A stretch of 64,000 nucleotides of DNA from Favolaschia claudopus (lineage: Eukaryota > Basidiomycota > Agaricomycetes > Agaricales > Mycenaceae): the NCBI GenBank assembly GCA_037176885.1, contig JAWWNJ010000095.1, forward strand, positions 558,001 through 622,000, given 5' to 3'. A model generated the notes under the pieces. It worked only from the letters and a program-made list of their open reading frames with translations. It did no database searches and was not told the DNA's origin. This document shows, one piece after another, positions 52,485 to 62,433 of this stretch; the stretch's first letter is position 1, and each line of letters starts with the position of its first letter. A program made the translations under genes and the position numbers.

Positions 52485-54071
52485 TCAGGCCTCAGGTGGT
52501 AGACCCGTCCAAGGTGAGGAGGCATACGCGATTTGCGGCTGAGGAGGGGGGGAAATAGAAATGTGTAAACCTTCCAATGCATAGGATCGAGTCTCGGATG
52601 GGGATAGACGCGGAATGATTGGGTCCATACGAATTTCGTCAAATGCAAGACTGAGACGCTGTAACCGACATGTGGCATGCACCCGAACCGAGAGAAATGC
52701 GTCCAAGACGAATTTGCTCAAATTCAAAATACCAAAAATTTCTAACGCTTGTAATCGGGGGCATACATCTTCATCTGTGAGGAGTTCCAGGAACCGAACT
52801 GTGCCACACGACGCCCAGAAGCCCTGCGCATCGTATGGTACCGACACCCGAGCGTCGACTACAAGTTGAGTCAGGGCAGTGAAAGCTTGGAAAGTTTCGA
52901 GCAGCGCTTGAGTATGAAGCGATTCCAGGTGTATCGCGAGATCTTGAACCAACGGATATTTCGAAGCGAGAGATGCAAGGGAGAAGCTATCCAGTTCAGA
53001 CCCGACATTTTCTATTAATATTGGGAAGTGGAAACGGCGGAGCTTTGGCATTGAGACACAGTCGGCAATGTACATCAAGTGCGACTGTGACCAAATCACG
53101 CGGCGGAAGGGGACGATAAAAGACTCTAGGAAAGGTAGTGAAACGGACGACACACTACCAGCCAGTGCTTCTTCTTTTCCGAGCGCGACAGATAATGACA
53201 CGAGCTGTGGGCACCTTCCTAGCAGAGAGATCATTTTGCTGATGGATATTGATTCACCATCGTGCCTCGTTTGGGCCAACACAAGATGGGTAAGCTGATG
53301 CCATACGATTGGAAGATTGGGCACAAAATTCAGGTCGGAATTTGAAGACACTGAGATAGCTCGGAGGTGCTGGCCGGTCAAAAGATTTGATTTGAGGAGG
53401 GGAAGGAGAGAGAGATCTCCCGTGAATGTGAAGGAGCGCAGATGCGGGGGTTCAATGTCCGCGAGCGCTTGGACTGTTTCGCGGGTCATGTCAGTAAACA
53501 CTATGTTCTGCCACTGGGGGGAGGATCTGGCCAGAACTGCAACGAGAGCTTCCAGCTTGCGATTTGAATCCGGCGACGGAAACCATCCCCAGTGACCCTC
53601 CATGTCGCAAACTGAGACAGATAGCGAAGAGGCCGCCGCGCGGCTTAGCCATTGCTCAACCGCAGCAGTGCGCGTCTCCGATTTGGCGATAATGAAATCG
53701 GTAGGGATATGGAGAGACGCCCAGAGTCTCGGCATAGACAGAGCAGCTGTCCTCCAAGCGCTGCAAATCCTGCAGACTAGCAAGGGAGTTTCCTGCGCGC
53801 TCATCACAGCGTTTCTGGAGCTAGGAAGACATTCAAGAAATATGGCTTCAAGAATGTCCATGGGAAGACGTCGAGGATGAGATATCAAGGCTTTGCGAGG
53901 TTCAATGTATGCAAGAATTTTGTCCCGCTGCTCAGAGAGCTCGCGGATACGCTCGTCGATCCGTGCTAACTCTGCGGTGCGCGAGACAAGATCATCTTTA
54001 ATCTGGTCAATCTCGTCGTCGGTAGGGACATAGTTGGTTCCAAAGCGATCCGCAAACGGTGACTCTTCCAT
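52485..54071 (-). CDS. F-box-like protein, family 1, copy G
   Basis: Single exon, 528 residues; ATG 54071 (MEESPFADRFGTNYVPTDDE) chosen because it aligns with the paralogs, although the frame is open 35 codons further upstream with an ATG at 54176. Coiled coil ELARIDERIRELSEQRDKIL; F-box-like bundle RRLPMDILEAIFLECLPSSR and LLVCRICSAWRTAALSMPRL; leucine-rich end ASSPWTGLPPEA. Closest to copy H (60850-62433), sharing IIAKSETRTAAVEQWL and HLRSFTFTGDLS. No GGTTAGGGTTA word was found in its 5' flank. Confidence 0.86.
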   Translation of the reverse strand: MEESPFADRFGTNYVPTDDEIDQIKDDLVSRTAELARIDERIRELSEQRDKILAYIEPRKALISHPRRLPMDILEAIFLECLPSSRNAVMSAQETPLLVCRICSAWRTAALSMPRLWASLHIPTDFIIAKSETRTAAVEQWLSRAAASSLSVSVCDMEGHWGWFPSPDSNRKLEALVAVLARSSPQWQNIVFTDMTRETVQALADIEPPHLRSFTFTGDLSLLPLLKSNLLTGQHLRAISVSSNSDLNFVPNLPIVWHQLTHLVLAQTRHDGESISISKMISLLGRCPQLVSLSVALGKEEALAGSVSSVSLPFLESFIVPFRRVIWSQSHLMYIADCVSMPKLRRFHFPILIENVGSELDSFSLASLASKYPLVQDLAIHLESLHTQALLETFQAFTALTQLVVDARVSVPYDAQGFWASCGTVRFLELLTDEDVCPRLQALEIFGILNLSKFVLDAFLSVRVHATCRLQRLSLAFDEIRMDPIIPRLSPSETRSYALEGLHISISPPPQPQIAYASSPWTGLPPEA

Positions 54072-54376
54072 GGACAAAGAAACTGGATGGTAGCAAGTAA
54101 GCCCAGAATGGGATGGACTGTGGTGTGGAAGGAGAGGTGAGGAAAGTACACGCCCACGTGCGTTGATTGGAATCAAAGTTTTGAATATGGCCAGCGACCA
54201 TGTACTTCCAAGTAGACATGGGGTAGATGAATCGTATCAGTACACTACAATAGGTGATACATACTGTAGTTCGCACAGTACTGAATTTGCTACATTATGT
54301 GAGATATTAAAAAAAGTCGAATTAATCGTTCAGTCCGAGTCGTCACCGTCAATCCAGAAGCAGACTCGGAATAGTA

Positions 54377-56012
54377 TCACTCCGTGTCCATCGCAGATCC
54401 TAGTGTTTGTATACAGTGCTCCTGCGCCCTGGCGACGGCAATGACCTGGACCAACTCGCCCACCAAGTCCCACCTCTCCACATACTCCTCCCAATTCGGA
54501 ATCATCTCGTTCCGCTCCTCATCGCCGCGCGACACCACGCGCTCCAGCTTGGGGAAAATCGCGGAAAGGAAGGACGCCACGGGGGCGGGGGAGGATATGG
54601 GCGACTCGGCGACGTTGAGCTCGCAGAGCGACTCGCTGCTGATGCCGTTGCCGGGCTTCCCCTTTGCGTGCGGGTCGAGGGCGGTCGCGTCCAAGGCGAT
54701 GGTGAGGGAGGTGAGGGAGCGACAGTGCTGCGCCAGGGGGATAAGGCCGGGGAGAGTCGTCCGAGGGACGTATTGTGCGCAGTGGAATTTAGGGGCGATG
54801 TTGAGTATTTGGAGGCGTGGCCACGCTTCTGATATTTTGCGGATGAAGTCGTCGTCGATGGTGATGCCGTATCCGATTTGCAGGATGACCGCCGTCAAGT
54901 TTGGGCATGCGAGGAGGGGGTGGAAAGACTCCTTTGTGATCATACGGCTGGGGTCGTCGGGGGCGTCGTCCTCATATACGAACCGCTCGGTAAATGCCAG
55001 GCCTTGGAGAGTCTGAGAAGACTTCCGGGCGATGATGGTGCTCAAAGTCTGCCATTCTTCGGGCTTGGCGTAACTGTCGGATGCGAACCCGAGAATGAGC
55101 TCGGTGAGTGCGTCCGCCACGGCGTCCATTGACAGAAAGGTGCTAATGGACGCCGGGGAATCAGAGAAGGTGGTGAATTTGTGGAGGGAGGTAAAAGCGG
55201 GTCCAGCTGCTGCGAGCTGGGCCTGAATGTCGTCTGGTAGCTGAGGGAAGCTGCTCACTTCTAGATGGCTCAGATGGGGAAGCTGGGCAAGATGAAGCAT
55301 GGTAGGACCATCCAAGCTGGGTAGTTTCAAGTCCTGGAGGCGATTCATACCACGGATAGCAGAATACATCGCCTCCTTCCAAGAGGGGTCTTGAACGAAA
55401 TAGATGGGACCTATTTCGACGCAAAGCAGATCGGGGTGGAAATCCCTCAAGTAGGGGAGAAGATGGAAGCCAAAGAGCTGAGGAAGCTCCGGGTCGAGAG
55501 TTACCGAGCGCAACTTCTGGCCGACGAACATTCGGATGTGCGAGTACGCCTCCTCCGGGGGTTTCCAAGTCAAGTGGCGAAGATTGGGAAACAATGGCAA
55601 CGCGGGCAGCGCAAAGCTCAACGCCACATAGACGGTCCAATGAACCGAGTGCGGCTTCTCGATATAGAGGTTTTTCACCTTTTCCGCGTGCAAGACGAGT
55701 CTGGACAAATCGGAGGAGGTGATTGGTCGCCGAAAACGCTGCATGAAATGGAGTGAAAGAAAGAAAGAAGACAGCAGCACAACGCACAATGACAGTATTA
55801 GTCGTAGCACCGACCGTCTCCTGAGCTTCCTCCAAGGCATCGGACGGTAGACATTTCAACAAGTTCGTTAACTGTTTTTGGGTTGCCCAAAGAACGGCTA
55901 GCGCAGGAAGTTGAAAGCTTTGACATGTTCTGGCAAGTGCAGCAAGGGCCGGGAATTCAGTCGCTGCACATATAAGCTCTACAACCTCTGGGATGCGCAA
56001 GGCACGGTGCAT
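54377..56012 (-). CDS. F-box-like protein, family 2, copy K4
   Basis: Two exons on the minus strand, 55788-56012 and 54377-55738, 528 residues. Exon 1 starts MHRALRIPEVVELICAATEF (ATG 56012; an in-frame ATG six codons upstream is possible) and ends TNTVI. The 49-nt intron opens GTGCGTTGTG and closes ATGCAG; exon 2 starts RFRRPITSSDLSRLVLHAEK. C-terminal block VAESPISSPAPVASFLSAIF. Unlike K1-K3, the unspliced frame is not continuous, so splicing is needed. GC content in exon 2 is higher than in the paralogs. Confidence 0.85.
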
Positions 56013-56220
56013 GGTGGGGGTAAGAGGCACAAGCTGAGAACGCGGTCATGTGACGGTATGAACTGGGACGTTGTTTGCTCCAAATAAGTTTATTTAATCC
56101 AAATAAACAAAGGCGGGTATATAAAGGGGTGCAATTTTTGCAGTACTCCAGTCTCTTGTCCTCTTCCGTACCACCACCACACTCGTTGCCTCACCCACCC
56201 CGCCTTCATTTCTATTCAGT

Positions 56221-57405
56221 ATGATATACTCTGTCGCCGTCGCGTTCCTCACCACCCTCTGCCTCTCCAAATTCACCAATGCCGCTCCGACTAGGCGAGG
56301 TGTCTCCGGTGCGTCCAATGCATCTCGCCGTGTGTGTTTTGTCTCATCTCACCTCGCCCGTTGCAGATCCACAAGTTCTGAACTACGCGCTGACGCTCGG
56401 TAAGATTCCAGTCCAATTCGCGACGAAACAGCAGACTTACGCGTCGAACGCATCACAGAGCACCTGGAGTCGACGTTCTACCAGCAAGGCCTCGCCAAGT
56501 TCTCCGCTTCCGACTTCAAGAATGCTGGCTTCCCCGACTGGGTGCGAGGCCGATTCCAGCAAATCAGCGACCACGAGGCCACCCATGTCAGCTTCCTTTC
56601 GACCGCTTTGACCACCGCTGGCGCCGAAGCTGTCGCGCCCTGTGAATACAACTTGTCAGTAAATCTCATCTTCGTGCAATATCGCCTGGCTGACCGAATT
56701 GATACCAGCCCTCTCACCGACGTCCATTCGTTTGTCGACTCCAGCATCATACTCGAGGGAGTCGGGACGGCGGCGTACACGGGCGGTGCGCAGCTGATAG
56801 ACAACAAAGCGAGCCGTCTGCCAATTTGCTTCAGACTGGTTCTAATCCTTGACCCAGGGTTACCTCACCGTCGCGGCGAGCATTCTTGCCGTGGAGGCGC
56901 GCCACACAGGTACGAGCTTGACCATTGTTCTTACGAACGCCTTCCTCACCTCGCATCTTTCATAGCCTGGCTAGACGCCGCCGTCAACAGAAGGAACCCA
57001 TGGAACACCGCGTTCGACACGCCTCTCACCCCGAACCAAGTCTACACCCTCGCCAGCGGCTTCATCAAATCATGCCCCGCCGGCAACACCCGCTCCCTCC
57101 CCACCCTCACCGCCTTCCCGTCCCTTACCGTCGCCGACGACGCGCATCCCGGCAGCAGCACGACGCTCACCTTTAACGCACCTGCCTCGCCACCACAGCT
57201 GTTTGCGGCGTTCATCTCTGGCGTTGGAGCGCCAGTTTTCGTGCCCATCGAGAGCGGGTCGAACAAAGTCGAGGTTCCTCGCGATCTGATTGGAGTGGTG
57301 TATTGCGTGGTGACGAAGGATGGGAAGCGGGTTGACGATAGCACGACGGTGGCGGGCCCGGCGATTCTTAACTTTGGGTTCGACTCCAGAGGGCAGACGG
57401 TTTGA
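56221..57405 (+). CDS. secreted ferritin-like domain protein (rds1-type)
   Basis: ATG 56221 starts a clear signal peptide (MIYSVAVAFLTTLCLSKFTN then AAP). After an intron near 56310-56365: DPQVLNYALTLEHLESTFYQ-type helix (ALT, LEHLESTFYQQGLAKFSAS after another intron near 56400-56450), DHEATHVSFLSTALTTAG, SFVDSSIILEGVGTAAYTGG and, after further introns, YLTVAASILAVEARH and AWLDAAVNRRNPW. These are the four helices of the fungal Ferritin-like (rds1) family, with Glu and His in E..H..E/H iron-type positions (LEH, EATH, EARH). The C-terminal 120 residues form a beta-rich part (SLTVADDAHPGSSTTLTFNA). Known: rds1 of fission yeast responds to nutrient and stress signals; the molecular function is not established. 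Five or so introns; outer limits are firm. Confidence 0.85.
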
Positions 57406-57560
57406 TTAATAGAAGTCAATGATTGTATGTATCTTGTAATTGTCCTTTTATCGAAAATCTTGGGTCCAAAACGAAACTTGCTTGATCAACGATGGCGCAC
57501 AAAGAACACTTGATACAAAAGTCAGAGTGAATATATACAGAGATGTACACGATGCAAGGA

Positions 57561-58654
57561 TCAAGGAATCGGCGCACGAGCTGCGTCGGGCTCTTTGAGC
57601 AGCATCTTTTCGACGTTGGCTCCAAGCGCGGCGCGGTCCTCCAGGTTCATGAAGGGCACCTTGGACGAGTATCCAACCTCTGTGTGTTACGATTTTGAGC
57701 TCATTTTTTGGCAGTGAATCGGATAACGCACTAAGGCTGGGGTATTGGATGGGGATGTCGTCGCTCCGCACAGGGAGCTTGGTGAGATCGAGAGGATAAG
57801 CGGGGCCGATCCATGCGTTTCGGTGTTCGTGGTCTCTGTGGCAGAGTTAGAGGCTGCAAGGGTCGGATGTATAGCGAGCTTACTCTCGCTGTAGGAAGAA
57901 AGATGTGTTGTGAATTATTGCGGGCATGCGCGGGCTAAAAGGCTCACCTGGTCGCGCGTGAGAGGGTGGACGAGGATACTGGTGGGATTTAGTTAGCATG
58001 TGTTTGTTCTAGTGGACGCAGTGTGCAAAACCGCCGAGCGCCGCTGGCGAACGTCACAAGCTTGGATTGCTGAGCAGCAGCTCGACTCCACGGAAGGGGT
58101 GCACGCAATGTCCAACGGGTCATAGCGCCCCTCTTGAATAGCCCTCTAGCGTGTTGCAGACTTATCGAAGAAAACGTACCTCAACGAGCCCCGATTCATA
58201 CAAAGATAGGAATACACCGACGAAAACGTTTCAGAAGGTGCCCATATCTCATACGATCCTACGCAAACATCCTTCGGTCACAGTTTCGCCAAAGAGAAAC
58301 GTCACATACCGACTGGATGCGGTCCGATAGGGTCAGTGTTCACGCGAAACAAAGGGACGGCGATGAAGGCGCCGTCGCGGCGGAGGCGGAGGACGGCATC
58401 GCGGAGTTCCATCGCTGCATGGTGCTCTTCTGCGTTACCTTGGTGGAAGTATATATCTGTTCAACGGTTGACTTAGCCGGGAGATCCTGGGTGATGTTCA
58501 ATTTTTTGGAGGCGTACGAAAGTGCCATTCCCTGGAAAGAAATTAGTTGCGTTCAGTAGACCAAGGTTGAGTTTAACTTGATTTCGGATTCGAGCACAGT
58601 TTTGAGGTCGGTGGGGGGCTTCTTGGCCATCGTTGGATGGTTGTTGCTATCCAT
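57561..58654 (-). CDS. DOPA 4,5-dioxygenase-like protein, eight exons
   Basis: Extradiol-type dioxygenase family of fungal DODA. Minus-strand exons: 58578-58654, 58518-58531 (14 nt), 58310-58456, 58180-58258, 57948-57978, 57884-57888 (5 nt), 57732-57835, 57561-57679; total 576 nt, 191 residues, each joint in frame. It reads ESEIKEWHFHIYFHQGNAEE, HHAAMELRDAVLRLRRDGAF, GPHPVGSYEIWAPSETF, ILVHPLTRDQ, then REDHEHRNAWIGPAYPLDL and QYPSLKVGYSSKVPF. The His cluster (EWHFHIYFH, GPHPVG, VHPLT, DHEHRNAW) is that of the family, whose member in fly agaric opens DOPA for betalain pigments. Whether this protein uses DOPA cannot be told. Length is normal for the family. Intron 57979-58179 (201 nt) is longer than the others. 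It converges with the ferritin-like gene. Confidence 0.88.
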
Positions 58655-59185
58655 GGTGAGTAATTGGCGGCCGGCCCGGACCATCAGGCCGCAGTCACAT
58701 TTGTGTCACGTCACAATTGACCAAATTTTCATCACCAGTTTTCCTTGCTCTCCCAACGAATGAGTATCGCTTGTACTTTGAGCTGTTCAGAATATCCGCC
58801 TGTGAACTGGAGGTTTGTAACACTTTCGCAAGGCAGACATCAAGGCGGCTGAAGTTTTCGATACGTGAACGGTCTTATTCTCAGAGAGGAATCCCTTGTT
58901 TTCTATGCCTTGTATTTTTTTCCCGCCGACGCGAAACCCGACATATATAGCGCTGAATGGCTGGCTCTCTCTTTGCTCCACGGCTCTGCTTTCCTACTGG
59001 GTCTGGTATCCTTGCAGGTTTTCAGTCCGAACTTTGCTAGACTCACTTTTGCGTTACTCTCTACGCCATCTCTACAGCTGCATCTTGTGCTTTGAACTGC
59101 GCTTTAATCTCCTTACGCTGTACGTTGCATGCTAACGGGGATTCATCGCTCCTCATGCTCACTGAATACACAGAGTCGCGATATA
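58655..59185. other. intergenic, nothing recognised
   Basis: Divergent promoter region of the dioxygenase-like gene (-) and of the third-type F-box gene (+). Short frames without family features. Confidence 0.35.
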
Positions 59186-60583
59186 ATGCCTATTGCAAGC
59201 AAGCTCTGGAAGCGTAATTGTTCCTACCAATTCCTCTACGAAAACCTCCCCACTCTCGATGCCTCAAGTTACGACCCATCGACAGCACCTATACAAAAAC
59301 TACCAGTCGAGCTTCTCGGCGAGATATTTCTATGCAGTCTCGGTGATTGGGGCGCAATGACCGACGAGCTCTCTCGTCTACCGGTGGAGCCTCTTGTCAT
59401 CTCGCAGGTCTGCCGCCACTGGCGCGCAGTCTCTCTCTCTATCCCCATGCTATGGTCCACTTTGTGGATCGATCGTCCTCGCGCTGCCCATGTTGGCATG
59501 GTCAAGCTTTGGCTTGAGCGCTCTCGCTCTTTCCCCCTCTCTATCCACCTTCGCCAAACCGATCCAAAATCCTGTCTCGCTTACCCGACTTCCACGGAAC
59601 ACCAGGCGACGGACGAAATCTTCACGCTCCTTATTCCGCATCTAGCTCGGTGGCGCGCCGTCGACCTCGACTTCAAGATGGACACCCAACACTCGCTTCT
59701 CTGTATGCCAGCAGAGACGGCTGTAGGCCTCGAGCATATTGCTCTGAACGTCGACTCCTGGGACTGCGTAGGAGCCGAATTCCTCCAGACCGCCCTCTAT
59801 TCCCGTCCCTCCGTCCGCAGCGTCCACTTGTCGGCATCGTGCCACCCAAACCATGTGGCTTGGGAGATGTTGACCTCCCTCGACGCACAGTTCGAGTGCA
59901 CGCTCGAGACTTGCTTAAGTCTCCTCGCGTTGTCCTCTGCACTTACGAGCGCGAGTGTCATCTGCTCTGCCCAACCGGATTGGCCTATCATGCCCTTCAC
60001 GCATGCGGAAAAATACCTCACTCTCCCTTCCCTCGCCAATCTATCCGTAAAAGCTTCTCACATCGACCTCGCCCCTCTATTGGACCGCCTCGCCCTCCCG
60101 GCTCTGCGGACCCTCGCGCTCGAGTACTGTCATGTTCCGCGAGCGATGTCTGACCACCAATCACTGCACGCGCTCTTGGACCGCTCGTCTTGTGCCTTGG
60201 AAGCATTTTCATTGTACGAAAGTGCTCGCACGCGCGCAGACGACCATCGGCCTATTGCGTTCCTGCAAACGCCCCTCCTCACCTCGGTGAAGGATCTTGA
60301 GCTTAAGGTCGACATGACAGACGAGATTGTCGGCTTTCTTACATTGAGCGCCGACTCCGTCCCGTTGCCCAATTTGACGGCGTTGGCCCTCGTCGACTGT
60401 CGCGGTGACCATATTTCCGATGATGCGCTTCTCCGCATGTTGCTGTCGCGGATAGCGCCACCGGAACCATCCCTGCCGCGCCTTAGTTTCACAGAGCTGC
60501 GGTTGCGTCTGGCGAGCCACGAACCGGACTTCGTGTTGCCTGTTGATGACGGTCGATTTGAGCTCATGGACTGCGTTTGTTAA
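59186..60583 (+). CDS. F-box-like protein, third type, copy I
   Basis: Single exon. I prefer ATG 59186 (MPIASKLWKRN), 465 residues, over the ATG at 59129. F-box-like region at residues about 38-95: KLPVELLGEIFLCSLGDWGA, then VISQVCRHWRAVSLSIPMLW, followed by WIDRPRAAHVGMVKLWLERS. The remainder is leucine-rich without a clear repeat register (LPALRTLALEYC, LTALALVDCRGDH), ending RFELMDCVC. It differs from families 1 and 2 in N-terminus and end, and resembles the partial gene at the window edge (LSEIFL..WIDRPREAHL). Inferred SCF receptor as for the others. Confidence 0.8.
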   Translation: MPIASKLWKRNCSYQFLYENLPTLDASSYDPSTAPIQKLPVELLGEIFLCSLGDWGAMTDELSRLPVEPLVISQVCRHWRAVSLSIPMLWSTLWIDRPRAAHVGMVKLWLERSRSFPLSIHLRQTDPKSCLAYPTSTEHQATDEIFTLLIPHLARWRAVDLDFKMDTQHSLLCMPAETAVGLEHIALNVDSWDCVGAEFLQTALYSRPSVRSVHLSASCHPNHVAWEMLTSLDAQFECTLETCLSLLALSSALTSASVICSAQPDWPIMPFTHAEKYLTLPSLANLSVKASHIDLAPLLDRLALPALRTLALEYCHVPRAMSDHQSLHALLDRSSCALEAFSLYESARTRADDHRPIAFLQTPLLTSVKDLELKVDMTDEIVGFLTLSADSVPLPNLTALALVDCRGDHISDDALLRMLLSRIAPPEPSLPRLSFTELRLRLASHEPDFVLPVDDGRFELMDCVC

Positions 60584-60653
60584 TTTGTAAAATGACACAT
60601 TCCATGCTGTACTGTATACCGGACTTCCTCATGACTTTGAATAATACCTCAGG

Positions 60654-60682
60654 CCTCGGGCCTCGGGCAGCCTCGGGCCCTC
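60654..60682 (+). repeat. short GCCTCGGGC tandem repeat
   Basis: CAGGCCTCGGGCCTCGGG followed by CAGCCTCGGGCCC, four copies of a CCTCGGG word in 29 bp, between copies I and H. A similar GGCCTCAGG word occurs near 52490. Confidence 0.6.
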
Positions 60683-60748
60683 ACCGGATTTGTTCTGTAT
60701 AAGTATAAGTTCAAGTCTCGAAATCAAACTCGTTCTGACTTTGCTAAG

Positions 60749-60760
60749 GTTAGGGTTAGT
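60749..60760 (+). promoter_or_regulatory. telobox-like element upstream of copy H
   Basis: GGTTAGGGTTAG, about 90 bp before ATG 60850. Confidence 0.55.
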
Positions 60761-60849
60761 ACTTGACTCTGTGTCCACTGTACCATAAGGCCACCGACCC
60801 TGAGCAGAAGGTCCTCTGCTTAGGTTTCCCTACTACGCAGTCTCTGAAC

Positions 60850-62433
60850 ATGGAATCACCGTTTTCTCATCGCTTGGGCACCAACTACGTACCCACCGAT
60901 GAAGAGATTGACCAGATCAAATTTGACCTTCTCTCGCGCACCGCAGAGGTAGCACGGATCGAAGAGCGCATCCGCGAGCTTTCTGAGCAGCGAGATAAAC
61001 TTTGGGCATATATTGAACCTCGCAAAGCTTTGATATCCCATCCTCGACGACTTCCCATGGACATCCTCGAAGCCATATTCCTTCAATGCCTTCCTAGCAC
61101 CAGAAACGCTGTGATGAGTGCACAAGAAGCTCCGCTGCTAGTCTGCAGGATTTGCAGCGCTTGGAGGACAGCTGCTCTGTCTATGCCGAGACTTTGGGCG
61201 TCTCTCCATATCCCTACCGACTTCATCGTCGCCAAATCGGAGACGCGCACTGCTGCGGTTGAGCAATGGCTAAATCGCGCAGCTGCCTCTTCTCTATCGC
61301 TCTCGGTCTGCGTTGCGGGTCTCTGGGGATGGGCTGCACCGCCGGATTCAGATTACAATACGGAAGTTCTTCTCAAAATTCTCGTAAGATCCTTCCCGCA
61401 GTGGGAGAACATAGCGTTAACCATAGACGCCAAAACGGCCAAAGCGCTCGCCGACATTGAGCCCCCGCATTTGCGCTCCTTCACATTCACGGGAGATCTC
61501 TCTATCCTTCTCCTCTTCAAATCAAATCTTTTGACCGGCCAGCACCTACGAGCAGTCTCCCTGTGTTCAGATTCCGACCCGAATCTTGTGCCCAATCTTC
61601 CAGTTGCATGGCATCAGCTTACCCATCTCAAGGTCCAGTTCCCTCTAACACATGGATTTGATACTGGCCGTGCATTGTTCCTCAGCAATATGATCCCTCT
61701 ACTAGGAAGGTGCCCGCAGCTCGTGTCTTTATATGTTACCCTCGACAGCGAGAAACCTCTGTTTGATCAGGAGTCATCGGTTGCACTCCCCTTCCTAGAG
61801 TCGTTCACCGCCACATTACACGGCGCGGATTCGTCGTATTCGCATCTAGCGTACATCGTTGCCTCCGTGTCGATGCCAAAACTCCGCCATCTCCATTTCA
61901 CTATTAAAATACAGTGCTCTGAGCAGGATAGTTTCGCCCTTGCCTCTATCGGAGCGAAACATCTTTTCATCCAGGATCTTGCGATACATCTGTATACGCT
62001 TCATGCTGAAGCGCTCCTTGAAACCTTTCGAGCTTTCCCTGCTCTTACTAATCTTCAAATTCGGGCGTCGAAACGAGACGAGGGTTGGGACATGCATGTG
62101 AACCCATGTGGCACAGCCAGGCTCCTGGAACTCCTCACAGATAACATCGTATGCCCTCGCTTACAGGAGCTCGAGGTCACTGGCATCACAGACTTGAGCA
62201 AAGCCACTCTGGACGTATTTCTTTCGTCCCGGGTGCAGATGGATCCTGCACGTCGATTACGACGTCTCAGCCTCGTATTCGAGGATGCCCTGTTAAACGA
62301 TAGCGAGGTCCCGTATCTGTCTCCAAACGAGACTCAGTCCTATGCATCGCAAGGTTTGCACATTTCCTTCTTTCCTGCCCTCCAGGACAGAAGGCGATTT
62401 GAACCTTGGCCCTGGACGGGCTTATTGCCATGA
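60850..62433 (+). CDS. F-box-like protein, family 1, copy H
   Basis: Single exon, 527 residues from ATG 60850 (MESPFSHRLGTNYVPTDEEI); 29 codons upstream another ATG is in frame but not shared with the paralogs. Coiled coil VARIEERIRELSEQRDKLW; F-box-like bundle RRLPMDILEAIFLQCLPSTR and LLVCRICSAWRTAALSMPRL; C-terminus FEPWPWTGLLP. Closest to copy G, which lies on the other strand 7 kb to the left. The middle of the leucine-rich part (residues 180-400) is much less similar among copies than the first 150 residues, as expected if it is the target-binding part. Confidence 0.86.
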   Translation: MESPFSHRLGTNYVPTDEEIDQIKFDLLSRTAEVARIEERIRELSEQRDKLWAYIEPRKALISHPRRLPMDILEAIFLQCLPSTRNAVMSAQEAPLLVCRICSAWRTAALSMPRLWASLHIPTDFIVAKSETRTAAVEQWLNRAAASSLSLSVCVAGLWGWAAPPDSDYNTEVLLKILVRSFPQWENIALTIDAKTAKALADIEPPHLRSFTFTGDLSILLLFKSNLLTGQHLRAVSLCSDSDPNLVPNLPVAWHQLTHLKVQFPLTHGFDTGRALFLSNMIPLLGRCPQLVSLYVTLDSEKPLFDQESSVALPFLESFTATLHGADSSYSHLAYIVASVSMPKLRHLHFTIKIQCSEQDSFALASIGAKHLFIQDLAIHLYTLHAEALLETFRAFPALTNLQIRASKRDEGWDMHVNPCGTARLLELLTDNIVCPRLQELEVTGITDLSKATLDVFLSSRVQMDPARRLRRLSLVFEDALLNDSEVPYLSPNETQSYASQGLHISFFPALQDRRRFEPWPWTGLLP

